NCBI GenBank assembly: GCA_963718065.1
Contig: CAVQYE010000020.1
Coordinates: 62,001-126,000 of the forward strand
From: CAVPGP01 sp963718065
GTDB lineage: Bacteria; Actinomycetota; Thermoleophilia; Gaiellales; Gaiellaceae
Direction of reading: 5' to 3'
Length of the DNA: 64,000 nt
Under the pieces are notes generated by a model. That model saw only the letters and a list, made by a program, of their open reading frames with translations. It was not told the DNA's origin and made no database searches. Below, in pieces: positions 54,262 through 62,740 of this stretch (positions are counted from its first letter, which is position 1; each line of letters starts with the position of its first letter). The position numbers were made by a program, and so were the translations under genes.

Positions 54262-55042
54262 GCCCACACCTTCCACGGCGCGCTGCCCGCCTGCCCAGAG
54301 GCTCTCGCAGCAGCTGCACGTCGCGCAGCGTGTCCATGCACTGCCAGAAGCCGTCGTGCCGGTACGCCGCGAGCTGGCCGTCGCGCGGCCAGCCGCTCCA
54401 GGGCGTCCGCCTCGAGGCTGTCGCGTCGTCCGTCGAGGTAGTCGAAGACGCCGGGCTCGAAGCACGAAGAAGCCGCCGTTGATCCAGCCCTCGCCGATCT
54501 GCGGCTTCTCGGCGAACTGCGACGACGCGGTCGCCGTCGAAGATCGAGCCCGCCGAAGCGCGCCGGCGGCCGCACGGCGGTCACCGTCGCGAGCTTGCCG
54601 TGCGCCCGGTGGAACGCGAGCAGCGCGCCGAGGTCGACGTTCGCGACGCCGTCGCCGTAGGTCAGCATGAACGTCTCGTCGCCGAGCTGCGGCTCGCAGC
54701 CGCTTGACCCGGCCGCCCGTCATGCGTGTCGAGCGCCGGTGTCGACGAGGTGGACGCGTCCAGTCGTTCGCGCTCGCGCGTCGTGCGACTCGACCTCGCC
54801 CGTCGCCGAGGTCGATCGTCAGGTCGCCGCTGAGCGGCGTAGTAGTCGAGGAAGTAGCGCTTGATCACCTCGCCCTTGTAGCCGAGCGCGACGACGAACT
54901 CGTTGAAGCCGTAGTGGGCGTAGTGCTTCATGATGTGCCAGAGGATCGGCCGGCCGCCGATCTCGACCATCGGCTTGGGCCGGACCTCGGTCTCCTCCGC
55001 CAGCCGCGTGCCGAGGCCGCCCGCGAGGATGACGACCTTCAT
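54258..55042 (-). CDS. rfbF: Glucose-1-phosphate cytidylyltransferase (frameshifted)
   Basis: KVVILAGGLGTRLAEETEVRPKPMVEIGGRPILWHIMKHYAHYGFNEFVVALGYKGEVIKRYFLDYY is the RfbF N-terminus with the GGxGTR nucleotide loop and the KP-M of cytidylyltransferases. LTYGDGVANVDLGALLAFHRAHGKLATVTAVRPPARFGGL follows in another frame, and PWKVWA ends it. Several single-base insertions separate these parts. It forms CDP-glucose from CTP and glucose-1-phosphate and heads the cassette. Its ATG is in TGATG, coupled to a 20-codon leader ORF. Confidence 0.85.
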
Positions 55043-55104
55043 CAGCTGCGGCTCGCCCGAGCCGTGTGAAGGTCGATCAGCTGGCGATGCGTCTCCGGCG
55101 GCAT
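55042..55104 (-). CDS. 20-codon leader ORF coupled to rfbF
   Basis: ATG 55104 opens MPPETHRQLI... for 20 residues and ends in TGA overlapping rfbF ATG as TGATG. A TACGTT box stands 9 nt before ATG 55104, and the inverted repeat CGGCTCG/CGAGCCG (55049-55064) lies inside it just before rfbF. rfbF proteins normally start at this KVVILAGG methionine, so the ORF is unlikely to be a cut-off N-terminus. Translation of rfbF would depend on the leader being read. Confidence 0.55.
   Translation of the reverse strand: MPPETHRQLIDLHTARASRS
55049..55064 (-). promoter_or_regulatory. Hairpin just upstream of rfbF start
   Basis: CGGCTCG and CGAGCCG pair with a 2-nt gap (tight loop) 6 nt before the rfbF ATG, within the leader ORF. 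A ribosome on the leader would melt it. Confidence 0.4.
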
Positions 55105-55113
55105 CGGAGGGGC

Positions 55114-55119
55114 AACGTA
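55114..55119 (-). promoter_or_regulatory. TACGTT -10 box of leader ORF and rfbF operon
   Basis: On the reverse strand TACGTT is followed by 9 nt and ATG 55104. Confidence 0.5.
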
Positions 55120-55136
55120 CCGCAATCCGCGCGGTT

Positions 55137-56192
55137 TCAGGAGAACCTTGCGTAGATCCGGTCGTGACCGCGCGCCGTCTCGTCCCAGGTGAACGTCGCC
55201 GCCCGGCGCAGGCCGCGCTCGCTCAGCTCCGCGGAGCGCTCGAGCGCCTCGTCGACGCCGGCCGCGATCGCCGCGGGGTCGAGCGGATCGAAGAGGACAG
55301 CGGCGTCTCCGCACACCTCGGGCAGCGAGCCGGTCGCGGACGCGGCCACCGGACAGCCGCAGGCCATCGCCTCGATCGGCGGCAGTCCGAATCCCTCGTA
55401 GAGGCTCGGGAAGACGAGACAGGCCGCGCGGCGGTACAGCTCCACGAGCTCCGCTCCCGAGACGGCGCGGGCCTCGACGCCCTCCGGCAGCGAGCGGGCG
55501 TCGTGGCCGACTCCGGTGAGCAGCAGGCGGAGCTCGGGCCGACGGCGGCGGATCTCCGTGAACGCCTCGAGGAGGCGCGCGTGGTTCTTGTGCGGCCACG
55601 GGCGGGCCGGGTAGAGCAGCAGCTGCTCGCGCTGGACCTCCGGATCCGGGGTGAATCGCGCGTGGTCGACGCCGAGCCACACGGTGTGGACGTGGTCCGG
55701 GTCGAGCCCGAGCCGCTCGACGACCCGCTCGCGCACGAACTCGCTGATCACGATCACCTCCCGCGCCTGGCGCGAGGCGCGGTCGTAGGCGAGCTTCCGG
55801 AAGAGCCGCTCGCCGCGTGGGAACAGCTGCGGGAGGTCGAGATGCTGAACGTCGAGCAGCGTGATCACGTGTGCCCTCCCCGGCCGCGGCACCGGCACGG
55901 TGAGCGGGTAGTGGACGACGTCGGCGTCCGCGAGCAGCGAGCGGAAACGCGCCGGACGAAGGGTCGCCGTGCCCATCGCACGCAGGCGTCCGAGCGTCGC
56001 CGTGGAGCTGGGGTACCGGTCGGCGACCACGGTCGGCAGCCCGTCGCCCGCGTCCGGTGCGAGCGGCGGCACGAGGGCGACGTACTCGTGCGTGCCGACC
56101 CGCGCGAGTGCGCGTGCGAGCTCGCGGGCATAGGTCTCGCCGCCTCCCGAGATGCCCGGGATCAGCGTGAGCATGGAGAGGCCGACGCGCAC
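55137..56192 (-). CDS. GT4 glycosyltransferase
   Basis: 351 residues from GTG 56192, supported by a TAGGAT box 8 nt before it. RVGLSMLTLIPGISGGGETYARELARAL is the acceptor loop. HVITLLDVQHLDLPQLFPRGERLFRKLAYDRA and VIVISEFVRERVVERLGLD are typical of mannosyltransferase-type GT4 enzymes. The donor side shows YPARPWPHKNHARLLEAF and VFPSLYEGFGLPPIEAMACGCPVAASATGSLPEV with E-x7-E. No frameshift, in contrast to genes on both sides. Confidence 0.88.
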   Translation of the reverse strand: MRVGLSMLTLIPGISGGGETYARELARALARVGTHEYVALVPPLAPDAGDGLPTVVADRYPSSTATLGRLRAMGTATLRPARFRSLLADADVVHYPLTVPVPRPGRAHVITLLDVQHLDLPQLFPRGERLFRKLAYDRASRQAREVIVISEFVRERVVERLGLDPDHVHTVWLGVDHARFTPDPEVQREQLLLYPARPWPHKNHARLLEAFTEIRRRRPELRLLLTGVGHDARSLPEGVEARAVSGAELVELYRRAACLVFPSLYEGFGLPPIEAMACGCPVAASATGSLPEVCGDAAVLFDPLDPAAIAAGVDEALERSAELSERGLRRAATFTWDETARGHDRIYARFS

Positions 56193-56200
56193 GGAGAGGC

Positions 56201-56206
56201 ATCCTA
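56201..56206 (-). promoter_or_regulatory. TAGGAT -10 box of GT4 gene
   Basis: On the reverse strand TAGGAT is followed by 8 nt and GTG 56192. Confidence 0.5.
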
Positions 56207-56289
56207 CGGTGCGGTCCCGCTCGACCGGCGAGCGCGGGGCGTGCGGTTTCCGCGGCTTGGCGGCGACCGGCACGGCAAGATGCGTCGCG

Positions 56290-57030
56290 ATGGAACGCGA
56301 AGGCTTCTACCGGCGTGTGCTCCGGTCGCTCGTCGAGCAAGGTCTCGTCGAGCGCGACTGGAGGGTGCTGATCGTGGCGGGCGGGGAGATGGATCGCGAT
56401 GCCTTCGCAGGCGCCGGCTTCACCGACGTCACGATCACCAACCTCGACCCGGGGCCGGGCGAGGAGCGCCAGGACGCGGAGGAGCTCTCATACGAGGACG
56501 GATCGTTCGACCTGGCCGTCGTCTCGGCCGGTCTCCACCATTGCGCGTCGCCGCATCGTGCCGTGCTCGAGCTCTATCGCGTCGCGCGTCACGGGTTCCT
56601 CGCCCTCGAGGCGCGCGACTCGGCGCTGATGCGGCTTGCCCTGCGCGCCGGTGTCGTCGACGAGTACGAGATGACGGCAGTCGCCGCCCACGACTTCACG
56701 GCCGGTGGCGTCCGGAACTCGGCGACGCCGAACTACGTGTATCGCTGGACGGAGCGCGAGGTCGAGAAGACGATCGCCTCGGCGGCACCGTATGCCCGCC
56801 ACCGGTTCGTCTGGTTCCACGAGCTCGAGCTGCCGGTCTCGGTGCTCGAGGCGTCGGGCCGCGGGATCTTCCGCTTCGCGGCCATGCCCCTCCAGCTGGT
56901 GGCAAAGGTCTTCCCGAAGCAGGCCAACCTCTTCGCGTTCGCGGTCTTCAAGGACGGTCTGCAACCGTGGATGCAAGACGCAGAGACACCCGACGTCGAT
57001 GCGATTCGGGCGCGTCTGAAGGCGTCGTGA
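56290..57030 (+). CDS. SAM-dependent methyltransferase-like protein
   Basis: 246 residues from ATG 56290; the longer frame starting at 56152 is shadow of the divergent GT gene. VLIVAGGEMDRDAFAGAGFTDVTITNLDPGPGE (about 26-58) replaces the usual G-x-G-x-G with A-G-G-E, then QDAEELSYEDGSFDLAVVSAGLHHCASPHRAVLELYRVARHGFLALEARDS follows the Methyltransf_11 order. The glycine-poor motif I is unusual but known in some members. GTGA overlap with the FkbM gene. Confidence 0.75.
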   Translation: MEREGFYRRVLRSLVEQGLVERDWRVLIVAGGEMDRDAFAGAGFTDVTITNLDPGPGEERQDAEELSYEDGSFDLAVVSAGLHHCASPHRAVLELYRVARHGFLALEARDSALMRLALRAGVVDEYEMTAVAAHDFTAGGVRNSATPNYVYRWTEREVEKTIASAAPYARHRFVWFHELELPVSVLEASGRGIFRFAAMPLQLVAKVFPKQANLFAFAVFKDGLQPWMQDAETPDVDAIRARLKAS

Positions 57031-57752
57031 AGCGGCGGCTCGTGGCCGAGGCCCGGCGCCTGCTGCGGCGGCTCGGCATCGAGGCGCTCCGCTACAGCCC
57101 GCGGAACTTCGAGCACCTGCGGCGGCGCGAGCTCCTCGGCTCCGGCGCGTTCGACGTGCTTCTCGACGTGGGCGCGAACAACGGCGACTATGCCGCGACG
57201 TGCCGCGAGGAGGGGTTCGCGGGTCGGATCGCCTCCTTCGAGCCCCGGAGCGACTCGTTCGCCGAGCTGGAGCGGCGGGCCGCGCGAGACGGCAACTGGA
57301 CCGGCAGATGCGTCGCCCTGGCGGCTCGCGAGGGTGAGCTCGTGCTGAACATCTCCCGGAACCTCGTCTCGAGCTCCGCGCTCGAGATGGGCGAGCTCGC
57401 CGACGCGGTTCCCGGCTCGGCGTACACGCGGCGCGAGACCGTGGCGTCGCTGCCGCTGGACGCGCTGCGGCACGAGGTTCTGCGTCCGGACGAGCGGGCG
57501 TTTCTGAAGATCGACGTCGAGGGGTTCGAGCTCGAGGTGCTGAACGGGGCCTCGGAGACCCTGCAGCAGGTCGACGCGGTCGAGGCCGAGGTCTCGTTTG
57601 CGCCGCTACGGCAGGGACAGGCGCTGTTCCACGAGGTCGCGGGGCTGCTCGACTCGCTCGGCTTTCGGTTGATCACGCTCGAGGCGTCCACCTTCGACGA
57701 GCGGCGGGGCGACACGCTCTCGGGGAACGCCCTCTTCGTGCGGCGCAGCTAG
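57027..57752 (+). CDS. FkbM-family methyltransferase
   Basis: 241 residues from GTG 57027. FDVLLDVGANNGDYAATCREEGFAGRIASFEPRSDSFAELERRA (about 36-80) is the SAM site, and FLKIDVEGFELEVLNGASETL (about 159-179) is the FkbM hallmark. GDTLSGNALFVRR ends the protein. FkbM enzymes O-methylate sugars in many surface polysaccharides. It forms a two-gene operon with the methyltransferase before it. Confidence 0.88.
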   Translation: MKRRLVAEARRLLRRLGIEALRYSPRNFEHLRRRELLGSGAFDVLLDVGANNGDYAATCREEGFAGRIASFEPRSDSFAELERRAARDGNWTGRCVALAAREGELVLNISRNLVSSSALEMGELADAVPGSAYTRRETVASLPLDALRHEVLRPDERAFLKIDVEGFELEVLNGASETLQQVDAVEAEVSFAPLRQGQALFHEVAGLLDSLGFRLITLEASTFDERRGDTLSGNALFVRRS

Positions 57753-57857
57753 ACGCGGGCGCGATCGTCGTCACGCACCGCGTGCCGTCTCCGCGGCCAT
57801 CCGCAGCGCCACCGTGGCCACTCTCCTGGGGAAAGACGGTTACGCTTCTGTGGCACT

Positions 57858-57868
57858 TGGTCTGACCA
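57858..57868. promoter_or_regulatory. TGGTCTGACCA palindrome, copy 1 (FadR/GntR-like)
   Basis: TGGTC-T-GACCA is an inverted repeat that equals the core of FadR-type GntR operators (TGGTCnGACCA). Confidence 0.5.
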
Positions 57869-57933
57869 GCAAATGTCGCGCTAGGCCTCTGTTCATCGCA
57901 ACTGGGGACAGTCTGTTCCTCTTCTGTGACGGT

Positions 57934-57944
57934 TGGTCTGACCA
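57934..57944. promoter_or_regulatory. TGGTCTGACCA palindrome, copy 2 (FadR/GntR-like)
   Basis: Identical to the copy 76 bp upstream, including the preceding T. It ends 160 bp before the TAGACT box. Confidence 0.5.
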
Positions 57945-58104
57945 CAGAGAGGCGTCCCGCCGCCGGCCACAAGGCCTCGTTGTCCACAGCCTCGTACGCC
58001 GCGGCGCGACGGCGGACGTTTGTGAGCACAGCCGGCGACGATGGCGGCGCGAGGCGCAAGGCCAGGCCGCCTCCCGTGCTTACAGCGCCGTAACCCGCGC
58101 TCTC

Positions 58105-58110
58105 TAGACT
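58105..58110 (+). promoter_or_regulatory. TAGACT -10 box of the last operon
   Basis: TAGACT, 7 nt (TCGGGCG), then ATG 58118. Confidence 0.5.
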
Positions 58111-58117
58111 TCGGGCG

Positions 58118-58479
58118 ATGTCCACCCCGGGCGAGCAGACCGACGAGCAGGTCGACGTCGCCGCGCTCTTCGAGCGCCTGAAGGAGGAGGTCCGCGTCGA
58201 GCGCGCCGCGCTCGTCCGACGACCCGGCGCAGACGCAGGTGCGGCTCAGCGTCCGCGACCAGGCCGAGCGCCTCTGGCCGATCTCGGCGGAGCGCCCGCT
58301 CGTCGGCAAGGGCGGCCCCGTCGAAGGCCGTCCTGCGCCGGTTGATGCGCTGGTACGTCGAGCCGGTGGTCGCCGACCAGCGCGCGTTCAACGACGCCGT
58401 GCTGAAGCTGATCGACGACCTCTCCGAGCGGATCGACCGCCTGACCGAGGCCGTGCGGGCGCTCGAAGACAAGAAATGA
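58118..58479 (+). CDS. Small coiled-coil protein heading a GT operon (two frameshifts)
   Basis: About 119 residues after correcting single-base insertions near 58218 and 58321. It begins MSTPGEQTDEQVDVAALFERLKEEV, then shows VRDQAERLWPISAERPLVGKGG, LRRLMRWYVEPVVADQRAFNDAVLKLIDDLSERID and ends in a heptad-like LTEAVRALEDKK. RRLMRWYVEP...QRAFN is a motif I associate with small proteins or N-terminal regions next to actinobacterial glycan genes. The function is unknown. It overlaps the first GT gene as ATGA. Confidence 0.65.
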
Positions 58480-59500
58480 GAGTCGCCGTCTGCGCGCCGC
58501 AGGTCCCGTTCGCGCGGGGCGGCGCCGAGATCCTGGCCGACACGCTCGTCGACGAGCTGCGCCGGCGCGGCCACGAGGCCGACGCTCGTCACCGTGCCCT
58601 TCAAGTGGTATCCGGCCGAGCGAGTGCTGACGCACGCCTTCCTCTGGCGCCTCGTCGACCTCGACGAAGTGGACGGCCGCCCGGTCGACACGCGTGATCG
58701 CGACCAAGTTCCCGGCCTACTGCGTCCGGCACGCGAACAAGGTCGCCTGGGTGCTGCACCAGTTCCGGCAGGCCTACGAGTACGACCGCACCGACCTCGG
58801 CCAGTTCTCCGAGTCGCCCGAGGACCGGGCGCTCCGCGCGCAAGATCAACGCGCCTCGACAAGGTGGCGCTCGGCGAGGCGCGCAAGCTCTTCGCCACGT
58901 CGCGGAATGTCGCCGGCCGGATCGAGCGCTCGACCGGGCTTCAAGCCGAGGTGCTGCCACACCCGCCGCAGGAGCTTCCGTACCGCTGCGACGGCTACGA
59001 GGACTTCGTCCTCTCGGTCAACCGTCTCGATCGCGCCAAGCGGATCGACCTGCTGGTCGAGGCGGCGGCGGCGCGCCCGGAGGCGAAGGTCGTCATCGCC
59101 GGCGACGGCCCCGACCGCGAGCGGCTCGAGGGCATTGCGCGGCGCCACGGTCTCGACGGCCGCATCCGCTTCGCCGGCCGTGTCTCCGACGAGGAGCTCA
59201 CCGATCTGTACGCCCGCTGCCGGGCCGTCTTCTACGCGCCGGTCGACGAGGACTACGGCATGGTCCCGTACGAGGCGTTCCTCTCGGAGAAGCCCGTCGT
59301 GACGACGACCGACGCGGGCGGCCCGCTCGAGGTCGTCTCCGATCGCCGCGACCGGGCGCGTCGTCGGGCCCGACCCGGAGGCGCTCGCCGAGGCGCTGCG
59401 CGACTCGGCGCAGGACGAGGCTCGCGCGTGGGGTCGCGCCGGCAAGGCGATCGCCGAGCGGGTCACCTGGGACTCCTGCATCGACGCGCTGCTCTCGTGA
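58476..59500 (+). CDS. GT4 glycosyltransferase (several frameshifts)
   Basis: ATG 58476 gives RVAVCAPQVPFARGGAEILADTLVDELRRRGHEAD with the acceptor Gly loop. Single-base insertions near 58584, 58692, 58841, 58855 and 59347 break the frame. Corrected parts include TVPFKWYPAERVLTHAFLWRLVDLDEVDG, KFPAYCVRHANKVAWVLHQFRQAYEYD, VLSVNRLDRAKRIDLLVEAA and YAPVDEDYGMVPYEAFLSEKPVVTTTDAGGPLEVV. It is a WcaC/mannosyltransferase-like GT4 of about 340 residues. GTGA overlap with the next gene. Confidence 0.8.
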
Positions 59501-60720
59501 AGGTCGCCTACTACAGCCCGCTGCCGCCGTCGCGGTCCGGGATCGCCGACTACTCGGCGCTGCTGCTGCCGGCGCTGCGTGAGCGGGTCGACGTCGTGGT
59601 CGTCGAGCCGGGCAAGAATCCGGCGGCCGACGTCGCGCTCTACCACGTCGGCAACGACCCGGATGCGCACGGCTGGATCGTCGACGCGCTCTGCGAGCGT
59701 CCCGGCGTCGTCGTCCTGCACGACTACGTGCTCCACCATCTGATCGCAGGGATGACGATCGGCCGCGGGGACGGGCGCGCCTACCTCGCCGCGATGGAAC
59801 GCGAGCTCGGCGTCGTCGGCCGGCTGCTCGGGCTCGGCGTGCTCGACAACCTGCTGCCGCTGCTCTGGGAGACGAGGCCCGAGGACTACCCGCTCGCGGG
59901 CACGGTGCTCGACCGCGGCAACCGGCCTGATCGTCCACTCGGACTACGTCGAGCCGGCGGGCACGGGAGGCGGGCTACGGCGGCCCGCTCTGGCGCGATC
60001 CCGCATCCGGCGTGGCCGCCGCCGCAGACCGCGGCCGAGGACATCGCAGGCGACCCGCTGATCGGCTGCTTCGGCCACCTGAACATGAACAAGCGGATCC
60101 CGCAGCTGCTCGAGGCCTTCGCGCGGCTTCGTCGCAGCGGCGTCCCGGCGCACGGCTCCTGCTCGTAGGCGCGGCGGCAGAGCGCTTCGACCTCGATCGC
60201 CGGCTCGAGCGGCTCGGGCTCGCCGACAGCGAGGCGATCGTCCGGCTCGACTACGTGCCCGAGGAGCGGCTGTGGTCGCTGATGGCGGCCTGCGACGTGC
60301 TCGTCAACCTGCGCTCGCCGACGATGGGCGAGACCTCGGGCTCGGTGATCCGAGCGCTCTCGCTCGGCAAGCCGACTGCTCGTCTCCGACGTCGGCTGGT
60401 TCGCCGAGCTTCCGGACGACGTCGCGCTCAAGGTGCCCGTCGACGAGCTGGGAGCTCGCACGCTCGAGGCGGCGCTCGAGCTCCTTTGCGAGCCGTCGGC
60501 ACGGGCGGCGATGAGCCGCGCCGCGCTGGCCTACGTGCACCGGGAGCACGACCTCGACGCCGTGGCGGACCGCTATGCCGAGACGCTCGAGGTCGCGGCG
60601 GGCGGGGACGCGGTCGACGACGCAGTGCTCGGCGCGATCGCGCGCGCGGCCGCGGACGTCGGCCTCGACGAGACCGACGAGCTGGCCGCTCGCCTCGGTG
60701 AGGTGGGTCTTGGCCGCTAG
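59497..60720 (+). CDS. GT4 glycosyltransferase (several frameshifts)
   Basis: GTG 59497. KVAYYSPLPPSRSGIADYSALLLPALRERVDVVVVEPG, YHVGNDPDAHGWIVDALCERPGVVVLHDYVLHHLIAGMTIGRGDG and, after frameshifts near 59920-60000, IGCFGHLNMNKRIPQLLEAFARLR; then near 60160 LLLVGAAAERFDLDRRLERLGL and DVLVNLRSPTMGETSGSVIRALSLGKPT, and near 60380 FAELPDDVALKVPVDE. The SPLPP.RSGIADYS start and LHNxxxH-like region are typical of a well-known GT4 subgroup. About 400 residues. Confidence 0.8.
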
Positions 60721-62740
60721 AGCAGTGCCGCTCGCACGGGCGCGCGCAATCCCTGCCTGGGCCTGGCTCGCCGGGATCGTCGTCCTGTCCGTCGCGTTCC
60801 GCATCGTGCTCGCGCGGCGGATGGTCGCACCCTGGATCATGGTCGACGAGCTTCTCTACTCCGAGCTCGCGAAGACCCTCGCCGAGCACGGCCACTTCCT
60901 CGTCCGCGGCGAGCCGTACAGCGGGCTCGGGGTCGTCTACCCGGCACTGATCGCGCCGGCGTTCCGGCTCTTCGGCTCCGTGCCCGATGCCTACGTCGCG
61001 GCGAAGGCGATCAACTCGGTCGTCATGTCGCTCGCGGCGGTACCGGCGTACTTCCTCGCGCGGCGCGTCGTCCGCCCGGGGCTCGCACTGGTCGCTGCGC
61101 TGCTGACGGTCGCGGTGCCGTCGATGCGTCTACACCGGCACGCTGATGACCGAGAACGTGTTCTATCCGCTCTTTCTCTGCCTGGCGCTGCTGCTGGTGC
61201 TCGCGCTCGAGCGGCCGACGCTGCCCCGGCAGCTCGGCCTGCTCGCGCTCTGCGGCGTCCTCTACCTCACCCGCGCCCAGGCGGTCGCATTCGTGCCGGC
61301 GGTGCTGACCGCGCCGCTGCTCCACGCAGGCCGGCGACGGGATCAAGCGCTTCCGCTGGCTGTACGGGATCATCGGCAGCGGGCGCGGTGCTCGTCCTCG
61401 GGGGCAGCTCGCGCGCGGCCATTCGCTCAAGTCGCTGCTCGGCGCCTACCGCGCCGCGGCGGACACGCACTACACCGTCGCGAGCTCGTTCCGGTGGCTC
61501 GTCTACCACCTCGGCGAGCTCGATCTCTATCTCGGCGTCGCGCCCTTCTTCGCCCTCGTGCTCCTCGCCGCGCTTCGCCCGCCGGCGGGTCGTGCGTTCA
61601 TCGCGGCAACGCTGGCGCTCTCCGGCTGGCTCGTGCTCGAGGTGGCGATCTTCGCCTCGCGCCGTTCGTGAGCCGGATCGAGGAGCGGAACATGTTCTAC
61701 GTCGCGCCGCTCGTCTTGATCGCGCTCTTGCTGTGGATCGAGCTCGGGATGCCGCGGCCGCGTGCCGCATCGGTGGCCGCCGTCGCCGCGGCGGGCTCGT
61801 CGGCGTCGTGCCCTACTCGGGGTTGATCAACGGCAAGCGACCTCCGACACGCTCGCGTTCCTGCCGCTCTGGACGCTGCAGGACACCGTCATCACCCTCG
61901 ACGAGGTGGCGGCCGTCGTCGTGCTCGGGGCGATCGCGATTGCCGCCGTGCTGCTGCTTCTGCCGGTGCGCCTGGCGCTCGTGCTGCCCGCGATCGTGCT
62001 CGCCTGCTTCGGGCGACGCTCTGGGCGGTCGAGACGAACGCGCACGGGGCATCCACCATGCGTCGCTCGGCGCTCTCTACGGCGGAATCACGCGCGCAGC
62101 GCGACTGGATCGACCGCGCGGTCGGCCGGAACGCCGACGTCGCGTTCCTCTGGTCCGGCAACCGGGACAAGTTCACGCTCTGGGAGAACGAGTTCTTCAA
62201 CCGCAGCGTCGGCCCGGTCTACGACCTCGGCTCGTCGGCGCCGGATCGGCTGCCGACGACGGACGTGACGGTCGATCCGCGGACGGGCACGCCTGCACGG
62301 CGCGGGGCGCCATGCCTACGTGCTGACGGACACGTCGGTCGACCTCGACGGAACTCCGGTCGAGATCGACGTCGGCAAGCAGATGGCGCTCTACCGCGTC
62401 GACGGCCCGCTCCGCGTGCGGGCTCAGACGTCCGGCATCTACGCCGACACGTGGTCGGGCCCGGAGGTCACGCGCACGACGTTCGGCTGCAACGGCGGCA
62501 CACTCGTCGTCGACCTCCGCAGCGACACGAACCTGCACGCGCGACCCGTGCGCGTGACGAGCGGCGACGCGGCGGCGGTCGTGCCGGCGAACGATGTCGG
62601 GCACGACGATCCGCGTGCCGCTGCACCCGGTGGCCGGACGGTGCGTCACGCGCTTCACGGTGTCCCCGACGGCGATCCCGAGCCCGTCGGACCCGCGCGC
62701 GCTCGGCGCCCACTTCGACCGGTTCACCGTCCGGCCTTGA
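60710..62740 (+). CDS. GT-C (ArnT/GT39-like) membrane glycosyltransferase (many frameshifts)
   Basis: TTG 60710 overlaps the previous stop by 11 nt; GTG 60725 is an alternative. WLAGIVVLSVAFRIVLARRMVAPWIMVDELLYSELAKTLAEHG places the catalytic D-E of GT-C enzymes (VDEL) in the first outer loop. Helices continue through MTENVFYPLFLCLALLLVLALERP, YLTRAQAVAFVPAVL and RIEERNMFYVAPLVLIALLLWIE in alternating frames. A C-terminal outer domain shows AFLWSGNRDKFTLWENEFFNRSVGPVYDLG and GKQMALYRVDGPLRVRAQTSGIYADTWSGP. About 670 residues once corrected. Confidence 0.75.

Larger units (their letters stand above)
57753..58117. other. 365-bp intergenic region with two identical operator-like palindromes
   Basis: This is the longest stretch without a gene and is less GC-rich than its surroundings. 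It contains TTGGTCTGACCA twice (57857-57868 and 57933-57944) and the TAGACT promoter box at its end. I see no conserved ORF, RNA gene or repeat otherwise. Confidence 0.7.

Noticed and set aside
51530..55042. Programmed frameshifting or a decayed pseudogene cluster
   Set aside because: Shifts are too many, not at slippery heptamers, and occur in all genes alike, while the protein motifs stay intact; read error is simpler.
54930..57752. 940-residue forward ORF
   Set aside because: Only the last 241 codons (FkbM methyltransferase, from 57027) look real; the rest is antisense to rfbF and the GT4 gene with Arg/Ala-rich shadow sequence.
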